Source: an uncultured Rhodospirillaceae bacterium (lineage in GTDB: Bacteria > Pseudomonadota > Alphaproteobacteria > UBA8366). From it: a DNA stretch of 58,229 nucleotides. The stretch is taken from contig CAJWLM010000004.1 of NCBI GenBank assembly GCA_913043025.1, forward strand, positions 140,443-198,671, written 5' to 3'. Of the stretch, positions 1-7,882 are shown in pieces. The number at the start of each line of letters is the position of its first letter. The stretch's first letter is position 1. The notes below the pieces were generated by a model. That model worked only from the letters and a program-made list of their open reading frames with translations. It was not told where the DNA came from and ran no database searches. Both the position numbers and the translations under genes were made by a program.

Positions 1-43
1 AAAGCCTTGTTGATAGATTGCGTCAATATTTATGGCTTTTTTT
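1..43 (+). terminator. Possible intrinsic terminator of a gene upstream of the window
   Basis: Bases 1-6 (aaagcc) pair with 34-39 (ggcttt), and the right arm runs into seven T residues (37-43). A short inner pairing (ttga with tcaa) could extend the hairpin. The left edge of the window cuts the structure, so the full stem and the gene it would end are not visible. Confidence 0.4.
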
Positions 44-91
44 AATAGTTTCTCCGATATGACTGCACCATGATCAGATTAAGGACTTAAA

Positions 92-1873
92 GTGAATCTG
101 GCTGAACGGATGGACCGTGCAATTTTATTGGCAGGTCAAAAAGACTTTGTTGGAGCTGATGCTGTATGTGAAGAAATTTGTTTTGCTCTGCCAGATCAAC
201 CAGATGGCTATTATCTTCGCGGGCTGATCGCATTCCGGTCGGGCTCGTTAGAGCGAGCGCTGCAATATTTAACACAAGCTGAGATACTTGGATCTACGGA
301 AGTGGGGCTTAAAAGGTCATTGGCCTTAATTCTTCTCTCGCAAGCTGATTATAATGGGGCGAAGCAACGTTATCGGGACCTCGCCAATCAAGGAGACCTT
401 GATCAGGCGGATGCTCTTCCATTGGCGCAGCTTGGTGAGGCATTTCGTGATGATGGAGCCGTTGGATTGGCAATGGAATTTTTCGCTCATTCCCGAACTC
501 TTAATTCAAAACATAATCCAGCTATCGTAGGGCTTTTTCTATGCGCCCAATTGACTTGCGATTGGCAGGAGATTGATGCATTGGAAAAAGAAGTCGAAGC
601 ATTAACACAGGTTGCTTTGATTGATGGTGAGGTTCCAGTTGAAAGTCCTTTTGTTCATGTAACGCGTGTCATGGATAGTGAGATGAACTACGCTGTTGCA
701 AGTGCATGGAGCGATTCTTTAAAGGTAGATGGGATTAAACCCAGCTATAAGCGATCGGCTACAGACCCTATACGCCTTGCATATATTTCAAGTGATTTTC
801 ATGAACATGCGACGTCGTATCTAATACATCGCCTTTTCAAATTGCATGATAGGCAACGTTTTAAGGTGTTTGCTTATTCGTGTAATTCCTCATCAGATAG
901 CAGTCTTTATCAAGAAATTGAATCTGACTGCGATTTCTTTTTTGAAATCACCGGATGGAGTGCAGACAAAGCGGCACAGCATATTTCAAACAACGGTATC
1001 GATATTTTAATTGATTTGAAGGGGCATACCCGGAAAAACAGATTGGATATTGCTGCGCGGAGGCCTGCTCCTTTACAAGTTGCATATCTGGGTTTTCCCG
1101 GTTCTAGTGGTGCTGATTTTTTTGACTATGTTGTGGCTGACCCAATTGTGTTGCCTAGGGCTGATTGGAAATTTTATTCTGAAAGTCCGATACTGTTGCC
1201 ACATTGCTATCAGATCAACAGCCACACAGGTACGCCCCTAGCAATGACAAAAAGAGAGGCAGGTCTGCCTGAGGGGGTCTTTGTATTCTGTTCCTTCACG
1301 AATACATATAAAATCGATCCATTGATGTTCTCAACTTGGATGCGTGTGCTCGGCGCTGTTAAAGAATCCGTGCTTTGGTTATGCGTAAATAATTCTCGGG
1401 CAGAGAAAAATCTCACACGAGTTGCCCGTGAGCATGGTATTGACCCTCACAGAATTATTTTTGCGCCTTTTGTAGATCAGGAATTTCATCTAAAGCGCCT
1501 AAGTGCAGCTGATCTTGCGCTCGACACCCGTATATATAACGGTCACACGACAACCAGTGACGCACTATGGGCGGGAGTTCCTGTTCTTACATTGAAAGGA
1601 ATGCATTTTGCTTCTCGTGTCTCCGAGAGTATCTTGCATGCTATCGGGCTTGATGAATTGGTTATTGATGGTCTTGAGGCCTTTGAGGGTGCAGCAATTG
1701 ACTTGGCTTCAAAGCGAGGCAAAATTGATACAATCAAGGCAAAAATTGCCGATCTAAGAAATGATGCACCCCTATTCGATACAGTTGGGTTCGTCCACGA
1801 TTTTGAACGCGGTCTCGCAGAAATCCATAGGAAGAGGATGTTGGGGGAGATGCCTTCCCCTGTAATATTGTGA
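92..1873 (+). CDS. TPR protein with SPINDLY / GT41 O-GlcNAc transferase-like domain
   Basis: This 593-residue protein has an N-terminal tetratricopeptide-like helical region (about residues 1-200) and a C-terminal GT41 catalytic region from about residue 225. Visible family landmarks are the DFHEHA segment at the start of the catalytic region, ILIDLKGHT, the LGFPGSSGADFFDY block, and the donor-site end with GHTTTSDALWAGVPVLT. GT41 enzymes transfer GlcNAc or another sugar from a UDP-sugar to Ser/Thr of proteins. Bacterial members often act on surface or motility proteins, but no flagellin or adhesin gene adjoins this one. The start is a GTG shortly after an AAGGA-like site; an in-frame ATG at 110 is the alternative. 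The next gene follows after 37 bases. The family is clear; the protein substrate is unknown. Confidence 0.87.
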   Translation: MNLAERMDRAILLAGQKDFVGADAVCEEICFALPDQPDGYYLRGLIAFRSGSLERALQYLTQAEILGSTEVGLKRSLALILLSQADYNGAKQRYRDLANQGDLDQADALPLAQLGEAFRDDGAVGLAMEFFAHSRTLNSKHNPAIVGLFLCAQLTCDWQEIDALEKEVEALTQVALIDGEVPVESPFVHVTRVMDSEMNYAVASAWSDSLKVDGIKPSYKRSATDPIRLAYISSDFHEHATSYLIHRLFKLHDRQRFKVFAYSCNSSSDSSLYQEIESDCDFFFEITGWSADKAAQHISNNGIDILIDLKGHTRKNRLDIAARRPAPLQVAYLGFPGSSGADFFDYVVADPIVLPRADWKFYSESPILLPHCYQINSHTGTPLAMTKREAGLPEGVFVFCSFTNTYKIDPLMFSTWMRVLGAVKESVLWLCVNNSRAEKNLTRVAREHGIDPHRIIFAPFVDQEFHLKRLSAADLALDTRIYNGHTTTSDALWAGVPVLTLKGMHFASRVSESILHAIGLDELVIDGLEAFEGAAIDLASKRGKIDTIKAKIADLRNDAPLFDTVGFVHDFERGLAEIHRKRMLGEMPSPVIL

Positions 1874-1910
1874 CTAGCAAATCCGGCCCGTAAATTGCAA
1901 CGTTTAGAAT

Positions 1911-2231
1911 ATGAAAACTAATGTTTATCTTCGTTTGATATTTTGCGGACTTGTTTTTTTTATGGTCGCATCTTCGGCTCGAGAAGTTGTGGCTCAACGC
2001 ACAAAAATAGTGACTTGGAATATTCAATGCTTTTTGAAGCACAAGCTCGGTGAATGTAAGTCTGGGCGGCCGATTCGCATGGAAGTCAGGGCAACAAACC
2101 CAGAGCTAGCAAGGAAGATAGCAAATACCGCTGGTCAGCGTAAGAAACAATGGAGCAGGTGTTTTCGTGTTGCACGAAAGAAGCGCCAGTTGCCAACTTG
2201 TGACCCTACGACGGGTCGTACAGTACGTTAG
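1911..2231 (+). CDS. Small exported hypothetical protein
   Basis: I do not recognise this 106-residue protein. It opens with a convincing signal peptide: a short basic start (MKTNVYLR), a hydrophobic core (LIFCGLVFFMVASS) and a likely cleavage site after VVAQ near residue 29. The mature part is strongly basic (many Arg and Lys) and has four Cys, which would suit a periplasmic or secreted disulfide-bonded peptide. The first mature residues, TKIVTWNIQC, resemble the first strand of endonuclease/exonuclease/phosphatase domains. The rest of that fold is missing, so this may be a decayed remnant or chance. It lies 37 bases after the GT41 gene on the same strand and could be cotranscribed. A weak hairpin overlaps its stop codon. 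Confidence 0.5.
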   Translation: MKTNVYLRLIFCGLVFFMVASSAREVVAQRTKIVTWNIQCFLKHKLGECKSGRPIRMEVRATNPELARKIANTAGQRKKQWSRCFRVARKKRQLPTCDPTTGRTVR

Positions 2232-2238
2232 TACTTTT
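2222..2238 (+). terminator. Weak hairpin with T-run after the small exported protein
   Basis: agtac (2222-2226) and gtact (2231-2235) form a 5-bp stem with a 4-base loop that contains part of the stop codon. Four T residues follow (2235-2238). A second stem just upstream, gaccc (2202-2206) with gggtc (2213-2217), may contribute. It lies between convergent genes, where a terminator is expected, but both stems are short. Confidence 0.3.
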
Positions 2239-2252
2239 ATACGTTGACGGAA

Positions 2253-2936
2253 CTAAACCTCCTGCTCTGATTGGGTTTTGTTCTCGAAGATATTCTTCAG
2301 TTTTAGTACTGCGCTTTCCGGTGCATCCAAAACGGGTATTTTAGCCTGATCTTCAATGAGAGGCTTAGTCGGACCCATGGAAAATTGACCAAGCAATATT
2401 GCGTCACAATCTTTTGTTTTCGCTGCCGCATTTACGACCAATGTATCATGTCCTTTTTGGTCTCCAGCTGAGATTAATTTCATGGCTGAGTCAACAAAGA
2501 CAGCTTCCGTTTGGGGGGTGGGTTTTTTGTTCCTTTTTGCGTAAATTTGCAGGTCTTGGTTCAACAGCTTGTTTGTTCCAGGATCGGTAGCGATTAGTGC
2601 GAAACGGTTTCCAACCATAAAGGCTGTTTCCACGAGGGCCTCGAATGATGTAAGAACTGGAATATCTATTTCCTTGCGAGCCGTCTCAATAGCTTTTCCA
2701 AACAGGGAACCGGTACACAAGATCGCATCGGCATCTGCAGCCACACAATGATTGACCAAGTTTTGTACTCGCCACATCACTTTAGGCGGCATTGTTCTGT
2801 CTGAGTTTAGGTCAATGTAGAGTGATTGATCGTAAATGCTCACTCGTTGAGCTTCCGGCCAATGTTTTTCGAACATAGATTCGACGGCAGTAATAGCGGG
2901 AAGCACCGAATGTATTAATCCAATTCTAACCGCCAT
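2253..2936 (-). CDS. Aspartate/glutamate/hydantoin racemase superfamily protein
   Basis: This 227-residue protein has the two-lobed Asp/Glu racemase architecture. The N-lobe ends in the first catalytic-Cys motif, AILCTGS (Cys74). The C-lobe carries the matching strand AILLGQFSM (about 180-187), where racemases have a second Cys in a GC(T/S) motif; here that position is Gln. A two-base racemase mechanism is therefore doubtful. A one-Cys decarboxylase or lyase-type activity, or another substrate, is possible. The start ATG has a GAGGGGGA ribosome site a few bases upstream. The gene stands alone, convergent with its left neighbour, so context gives no pathway. The superfamily is clear; the substrate is not. 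Confidence 0.75.
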   Translation of the reverse strand: MAVRIGLIHSVLPAITAVESMFEKHWPEAQRVSIYDQSLYIDLNSDRTMPPKVMWRVQNLVNHCVAADADAILCTGSLFGKAIETARKEIDIPVLTSFEALVETAFMVGNRFALIATDPGTNKLLNQDLQIYAKRNKKPTPQTEAVFVDSAMKLISAGDQKGHDTLVVNAAAKTKDCDAILLGQFSMGPTKPLIEDQAKIPVLDAPESAVLKLKNIFENKTQSEQEV

Positions 2937-2984
2937 CTTCTATCCCCCTCAAATCTTATTAACTTTTCGAAATGTATTCTTAAT

Positions 2985-3049
2985 TTGGACAAACAAAAAG
3001 ATTAGTTTCTGAAATTCTTTTTTGGCTTAATATTCTCATATTTGTCCAA
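2985..3049. promoter_or_regulatory. Inverted repeat upstream of the racemase-like gene
   Basis: A perfect 9-bp inverted repeat, ttggacaaa (2985-2993) and tttgtccaa (3041-3049), lies in the AT-rich gap upstream of the minus-strand racemase-like gene and downstream of znuB. The arms are 47 bases apart, which suits two operator half-sites better than a hairpin. No regulator gene is adjacent. The rest of the gap (2937-3220) shows nothing I can name. Confidence 0.25.
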
Positions 3050-3220
3050 GTTGGTTTAGCGCACGGTAACATGCTGCTGTAGGTATATCTCCTCTATTTT
3101 TAATACCTAATAAAAGTATAGGTTGATTTCTGAAACTAAAGGAGATTTGATTTTTGGTTAGTCTTGGTTGGAGCTTTGTGAAGAGATCAACAGATTATTA
3201 GGTCAGATACGAATTCTTTG

Positions 3221-4018
3221 TTACTTAGGATTTGGCTGCCACAATTGACTAATGAGAAAAATACAAAATGCCGCGACTACAATTGTTGGGCCCGATGGAG
3301 TATCAAGTGGCAAAGAACCGAAAAGGCCCAATACAACCGATAAAGAACCAATAATTGCTGCGATTACTGCCATTTGTTCGGGTGTACGCGCAAACCGGCG
3401 TGCTGTAGCCGCGGGAATAATGAGTAGTGATGTTATCAGCAATATGCCGATAATCTTCATACCGATTGCGATTGTAATTGCGAGCAGGAGCGTAAAGGTA
3501 AGGCGAGTAGCCAAAACTGGCGCACCTTCCGCACGGGCCAACTCTTCGTGAAGGGAAAGCGAAATTAGTGGTCGCCAGATTGTGGCCAATATGGCGAGGA
3601 CAACAATTACACCGATATAAATAGTGATCAAATCAAGCTTACTCACTGACAGTACATCACCAAAAAGATAGGCTAAAAGGTCTACTTGCATATTTGGAAG
3701 CAACGCGAGCACTACTAAGCCTAAAGATAATGCGGTGTGAGAGAGTATGCCTAGTAACGTATCAGATGTTAAATGTATGTCTCTGCGTTCTTGCAAAAAC
3801 ACGATAATTAAAGAGAATAAAATACACGTTATTATGTTCCCTAGTGTTAAGTTAACACCCAACAGAAAGCCGAGGCCAATACCAAGAAAAGCAGAATGGG
3901 CCAGTGAGTCCCCAAAATATGCCATTTGTCGCCAGACCACAAAACACCCTAAAGGTCCGCCCATGAGCGCTATGCCAATGCCTGCCATTAGACCGGTTAT
4001 AAGAAACTCATCAATCAT
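3221..4018 (-). CDS. znuB: Zinc ABC transporter permease ZnuB
   Basis: This 265-residue integral membrane protein belongs to the ABC-3 family of metal permeases. It has about eight hydrophobic segments and begins with the family pattern of a first helix followed by GPLGCFVVWRQMAYFGDSLAHSAFLG. It would form the inner-membrane channel for Zn2+ delivered by ZnuA and powered by ZnuC. It overlaps the end of znuC by 8 bases, so translation is probably coupled. It is the last gene of the zur-znuC-znuB operon. ABC-3 permeases also serve Mn2+, but the adjacent Zur-type regulator and operator and the His-rich ZnuA favour zinc. Confidence 0.92.
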   Translation of the reverse strand: MIDEFLITGLMAGIGIALMGGPLGCFVVWRQMAYFGDSLAHSAFLGIGLGFLLGVNLTLGNIITCILFSLIIVFLQERRDIHLTSDTLLGILSHTALSLGLVVLALLPNMQVDLLAYLFGDVLSVSKLDLITIYIGVIVVLAILATIWRPLISLSLHEELARAEGAPVLATRLTFTLLLAITIAIGMKIIGILLITSLLIIPAATARRFARTPEQMAVIAAIIGSLSVVLGLFGSLPLDTPSGPTIVVAAFCIFLISQLWQPNPK

Positions 4019-4781
4019 TTGATTGTCGCGATTGCTCGTCCTCAGCTTGTTTTAACAAATTGTGTTGATGGTCATGCTGATGGCTATAAACTGCTAAACC
4101 TTCGGCCACATTTGGGCCAAACAGTGCTTGGTATTCTGGATGTCTACTGACGGCTTCCGGCTGGCCTTCGCAGCAGACATGTTTATTAAGGCACAGCACG
4201 TGATCTGTTTTGGACATAACTAAATGAAGGTCATGCGATATTATCAATATACCGCATTTCCTTTTATTTCGAATTTTACTGATGAGGGCATAGAGCTCTG
4301 CTTGACCTGAATAGTCAACGTTTTGGGTGGGCTCATCGAGGACTAGCAGGTCAGGACCAGGAAGGAGTGCCCGCGCTATATGAATACGCTGTAATTCTCC
4401 GCCGGACAAATTTGTCACTAGAGTATCGCCGACTTTAGGCGCTCCTACCTCAACTAAAGCAGAGTTTATTTTCTCATCACTAAGAGCAATCGCCATTTTC
4501 AAAAAACGGTTCACTGTCATTGGCATGGTCGGGTTAGCAGCAAGTTTCTGTGGGACGTACCCGACAGTGAGGTTCTCTTTTCGTTCAATTTTGCCAGCAT
4601 CAGGTTTAATAAGGCCCAGTAAAATTCGGACTAACGTTGTTTTGCCTGCGCCATTCGGACCGATCAATGTAACGATTTCTCTAGATCTAATTGCGATCGA
4701 TACATTAACCAACCCGGCCTGTTGACCCAATTTCAGACTTATATTTTCCGCATTTATCAAGCAGTCCGAACTTTGGTTCAT
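4011..4781 (-). CDS. znuC: Zinc ABC transporter ATP-binding protein ZnuC
   Basis: This 256-residue ABC ATPase has all the standard motifs: Walker A GPNGAGKTT (about residue 38), the signature LSGGE (about residue 125), Walker B LLVLDEPTQNVD and the switch His in IISHDLH. It energises zinc import through ZnuB. The C-terminus is rich in His (HQHDHQHN), which is common in ZnuC proteins and may bind zinc. The ATG overlaps the zur stop codon (ATGA), and the end overlaps znuB, so the three genes form a tightly coupled unit. Confidence 0.93.
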   Translation of the reverse strand: MNQSSDCLINAENISLKLGQQAGLVNVSIAIRSREIVTLIGPNGAGKTTLVRILLGLIKPDAGKIERKENLTVGYVPQKLAANPTMPMTVNRFLKMAIALSDEKINSALVEVGAPKVGDTLVTNLSGGELQRIHIARALLPGPDLLVLDEPTQNVDYSGQAELYALISKIRNKRKCGILIISHDLHLVMSKTDHVLCLNKHVCCEGQPEAVSRHPEYQALFGPNVAEGLAVYSHQHDHQHNLLKQAEDEQSRQSND

Positions 4782-5266
4782 ACCCTATCCTGACATTGGG
4801 AGCAGCGTCCACTCACCTCGACTGTATTCAGATTAACTATAAAGCCGATTCGATTGGCTTTTTCCGAGATTGCTTTCTCCACATCATCATCTGCCACCTC
4901 AGCGGCTTGGCCACAATCGTCGCAAACAAAAAAGTAGGAGTTATGATCATCATTTAAGCTGGTGGAGCCTATGTACGCATTAAGCCTCGCGAGGCGATGA
5001 ACAAGTCCTTGTTCTATCAAAAAATCAAGAGCTCGATACACTGTCATTGGTGCTGGCCGTTTTCCATTTTGTTCGCATAACAAATCAAGGACCTCGTATG
5101 CTCCTACGGGTTTGTGACTTTTCCAAACTATTTCCAGCACGCGCCGCCTTTGAGTAGTAAGTCTTACACCTTGTGATTGGCAAATCTCCTCAGCATGCTT
5201 CAGCGCTGTATTGATGCAGTCCTTATGATTGTGCTCAGGAGAAGGGAAAATGTTATGAGCTGTCAT
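4778..5266 (-). CDS. zur: Zinc uptake regulator Zur (Fur family)
   Basis: This is a Fur-family repressor of about 162 residues. The N-terminal winged helix includes the LTTQRRRVLEIVW segment, and the C-terminal dimerisation and metal domain carries two structural CxxC pairs (CDDC and CSQC) plus His residues (VHRLARLNAY, DDHNSYFF). The longer reading frame starts at a GTG at 5293. I chose the ATG at 5266 because an AGAGG site lies 7 bases upstream. Zur with Zn2+ represses zinc uptake. The gene heads the zur-znuC-znuB operon and lies next to two Zur-type boxes, so autoregulation is likely. Assignment as Zur rather than Fur rests on the operon and the box sequence. Confidence 0.92.
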   Translation of the reverse strand: MTAHNIFPSPEHNHKDCINTALKHAEEICQSQGVRLTTQRRRVLEIVWKSHKPVGAYEVLDLLCEQNGKRPAPMTVYRALDFLIEQGLVHRLARLNAYIGSTSLNDDHNSYFFVCDDCGQAAEVADDDVEKAISEKANRIGFIVNLNTVEVSGRCSQCQDRV

Positions 5267-5317
5267 GAAATCGCCTCTTTTAAAAAAAATCACTTACACT
5301 CGACTTGACCACGGGTA

Positions 5318-5351
5318 TGTTATACTATAACAAATGTTATATTATAACATT
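5318..5351. promoter_or_regulatory. Two tandem Zur operators between zur and znuA
   Basis: There are two perfect 7-1-7 palindromes, tgttata-c-tataaca (5318-5332) and tgttata-t-tataaca (5335-5349). The second extends to 9 bp per arm (5333-5351). Their centres are 17 bases apart. They match the known proteobacterial Zur core TGTTATA-N-TATAACA and lie in the gap between the divergent zur-znuCB and znuA transcripts, where one bound complex could silence both directions. Confidence 0.9.
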
Positions 5352-5374
5352 AAAAAATCTTCTAGGACAAAAAC

Positions 5375-6307
5375 ATGCTTTTTGCTCGTTTAATAGCTTT
5401 TATTATGGCCATAATAGCAGGCGCAGCGCTACCAGCAAGTGCTACGCCTAAAGTGGCAGCATCTATTATGCCAATACACTCATTAGTATCTTCATTGATG
5501 AAAGGTGTAGGGGTACCAACCTTATTGATTCCAAGCAATGTCTCTCCCCACCAATTTTCATTAAAACCCTCCCAACGTAGGGCCATTGCAGATGCGGACG
5601 TGGTTTTCTGGATTGGTCACGGTATCGAGGGTAGGTTATCAAAACTCATGTCTGGTAAGGGGACGCGCGCCGTATCGCTCATCAAATCAGCTGGGTTACA
5701 GATTTTGAAGGCGCGGAGTGGCGGGGTATGGGGAAGCCACGATGGACATGACCACCATGATCATCATGGGGAGGGAGAACATGCAGACAGCACCAAGGAT
5801 ATGCATATTTGGTTGGATCCAGCGAACGCCCGCTTAATGACTCAGGCGATGGTTCGAGCACTAAGCGAGGCAGATAAAAAAAACCAATCACTATATGAGG
5901 CAAATGGCAAAAAGTTACTCGCAGATTTAGAAAAGCTTGAAAATGAGATTGTGCGAGCTCTGGCGCCGGTAAAGAATAAGCCGTTCATTGTTTTTCATGA
6001 CGCATTTCAGTACTTTGAAAGACGGTTTGGCCTGAATGGAGCGGGGGCTCTGATGGTGCACTCGGTGCATTCACCAAGCGCAAAACGATTATTTGAAGTT
6101 CGTAAAAAAATTCTGCGGGCAGGAGTTAGCTGTGTTTTCCGTGAGCCTCAATTCGACGGCAGATTAGCTGTATCTGTTGTGCGTGGCACGTCGGCAAAAG
6201 TAGGGATTCTGGACCCGCTGGGTAGTGACATTACGCCTGGTCCCACTGGTTACAGTCAATTAATTCGCAGTGCTGCCAAGAGTCTTGGTGATTGTTTGAA
6301 GAATTAA
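5375..6307 (+). CDS. znuA: Zinc ABC transporter substrate-binding protein ZnuA
   Basis: This 310-residue periplasmic protein is of the cluster A-I metal-binding family. Residues 1-23 form a signal peptide ending in PASA. Metal-ligand regions are visible: the first His in IMPIHSL, the second in NVSPHQF, the His-rich flexible loop (about 124-145, HDGHDHHDHHGEGEH) that marks zinc-specific members, a His in IVFHDAFQYF, and a C-terminal Asp in GILDPLGSD. It captures Zn2+ in the periplasm and passes it to ZnuB/ZnuC. It is transcribed away from zur, just after the tandem Zur boxes, and the porin-like gene follows closely. Confidence 0.94.
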   Translation: MLFARLIAFIMAIIAGAALPASATPKVAASIMPIHSLVSSLMKGVGVPTLLIPSNVSPHQFSLKPSQRRAIADADVVFWIGHGIEGRLSKLMSGKGTRAVSLIKSAGLQILKARSGGVWGSHDGHDHHDHHGEGEHADSTKDMHIWLDPANARLMTQAMVRALSEADKKNQSLYEANGKKLLADLEKLENEIVRALAPVKNKPFIVFHDAFQYFERRFGLNGAGALMVHSVHSPSAKRLFEVRKKILRAGVSCVFREPQFDGRLAVSVVRGTSAKVGILDPLGSDITPGPTGYSQLIRSAAKSLGDCLKN

Positions 6308-6352
6308 TAGTGCCGACAGCAATTGAAAAAACATAAAATTGAACAGGAAAAT

Positions 6353-7837
6353 ATGATGCTATATCATAATATAAAAAAAAAAGTTTGGGGATACGTAGCG
6401 GCAAGTTGCACAGCATTGATGTTGGTAACGTTATATCCTTCTGATGGCTTTGCACAAGCATCTATGGAACAGCGGATGCAATTGCTCGAGGCAACCTTAA
6501 AAGATCTGCTTGATAGAGATGTTGCCAAAGACAAAGAGATCGCCCGTTTAAAACGTGCGCTTGGAAATAAGCGTGGCGTTAAAAAGAAGGCAGGACAAAG
6601 CGGGCATTCGGACCACGGCGGGCATTCTGATCACCACGGTAGTCACTCAGACCCTCACGATAGCCATGACGAAGCTCTTGCCTCAACAGTTATTCAAGGC
6701 CGAAAGGTAGCACTGGATTATCTTGGGTTAAGCGTAAATATGGCCGGTGGCTACAGCTCTGAACCAAGTGCGGTTTCGCAAAACCTGACTGCGGGTGGCC
6801 ACGACCCGAAAGCATCTGGCTTTCGATTGCAAGCCGCAGATTTTGCAATGATGGGAAGTGTTGAACGCGCGTTCGATGCTGAACTTCACATCGCTTTTCA
6901 TATTAATCAATTGACCGGTGCAACCGTTGTTGATTTGGAAGAAGCCTTCATGCGCACGAACAGTTTGCCTTATGGCTTCGACATTGAGGCAGGTCACATG
7001 TTTACGGAATTCGGGGTACATAACCCTAAACACCTGCATGATTGGGAATGGATTGATCAGCCCGTAGTTATGTCACGGATGTTCGGCCCCGATGGTATGC
7101 GGCAAACCGGCATGAGGGTTGGCTGGGAAACACCAAAAGTGGGCCTATGGAAAGCACACTTCCATGTCGGAGCTCAAAATCCAACCGGGGAAACAATGAA
7201 AAGTTTCCTTAATAACGATGAAACACTCAGTGATCGGACACGAAATAAAGGCAATGTTAACGGTCTCGATGACCTCGTTTATTTAACTCGGTGGGATAAT
7301 AGATTTGATTTCGGTAAAACCAAAATACGCGCAGGATTTTCCGGTGTTTATGGCCCGAATGCAACCGGACAGTCCGCAAACACACAGATTTATGGAATGG
7401 ACTTAACGGTAAAACACGCCCTAGCGAAAAAGTGGGATCTACGTTGGACGAATGAACTGATGTACCGACGTTTCCAAGCAGCCTTTGATGAGGCAGGGGG
7501 GTTCGAAGCTGATAATTTGATTGATCATGGATTTTATACTCAGGTAGCATTAGAGTTTAATAATACGTATTGGGCGGGCCTACGCTACGAACGTGCAACC
7601 GGTAGTGGCGACGAAGATACACGAGATAGTAATTCGGATTTGGATCAACGTCAGCGCTACTCTCCAATCGTTGGTTGGCGATTTGCGCCTAACGGTAACC
7701 TACGTCTGCAATACAATTACGATAAAGCAGACCATCTTAACGAGGTTGATACTAAAGATGATCCATCAGCTCATGCATTCTGGTTTGGGCTCGATTGGAC
7801 GTTTGGAGCGGGATCTAAAGGGCACCATGACCATTAA
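6353..7837 (+). CDS. His-rich outer-membrane porin-like protein, probably zinc regulated
   Basis: This protein is about 494 residues from the ATG at 6353, which has an AGGAAA site upstream; a TTG at 6323 would add 10 residues. It starts with a signal peptide (ending near FAQA). A short coiled coil with heptad-like Leu spacing (MEQRMQLLEATLKDLLDRD) follows, then a Lys-rich hinge, and then a His/Asp/Ser segment (bases about 6600-6670) with repeated HSDH-like units. The rest looks like a beta-barrel: alternating polar and hydrophobic strands rich in Trp, Tyr, Phe and Gly, ending in a last-strand-like FWFGLDWTF and then a tail with GHHDH. It starts 45 bases after znuA and should share the Zur-controlled transcript. 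I infer an outer-membrane zinc channel or collector. It is not a TonB-dependent receptor: there is no plug domain and it is too short. Confidence 0.75.
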   Translation: MMLYHNIKKKVWGYVAASCTALMLVTLYPSDGFAQASMEQRMQLLEATLKDLLDRDVAKDKEIARLKRALGNKRGVKKKAGQSGHSDHGGHSDHHGSHSDPHDSHDEALASTVIQGRKVALDYLGLSVNMAGGYSSEPSAVSQNLTAGGHDPKASGFRLQAADFAMMGSVERAFDAELHIAFHINQLTGATVVDLEEAFMRTNSLPYGFDIEAGHMFTEFGVHNPKHLHDWEWIDQPVVMSRMFGPDGMRQTGMRVGWETPKVGLWKAHFHVGAQNPTGETMKSFLNNDETLSDRTRNKGNVNGLDDLVYLTRWDNRFDFGKTKIRAGFSGVYGPNATGQSANTQIYGMDLTVKHALAKKWDLRWTNELMYRRFQAAFDEAGGFEADNLIDHGFYTQVALEFNNTYWAGLRYERATGSGDEDTRDSNSDLDQRQRYSPIVGWRFAPNGNLRLQYNYDKADHLNEVDTKDDPSAHAFWFGLDWTFGAGSKGHHDH

Positions 7838-7882
7838 ATCTTAGATCCATGTGTGTTGACTGTTGTTCTATCGGCGTCGGGT

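Noticed and set aside
4778-5293. Calling the Fur-family gene Fur rather than Zur
   Set aside because: Operon with znuC/znuB, divergent znuA and Zur-type boxes outweigh the generic family similarity.
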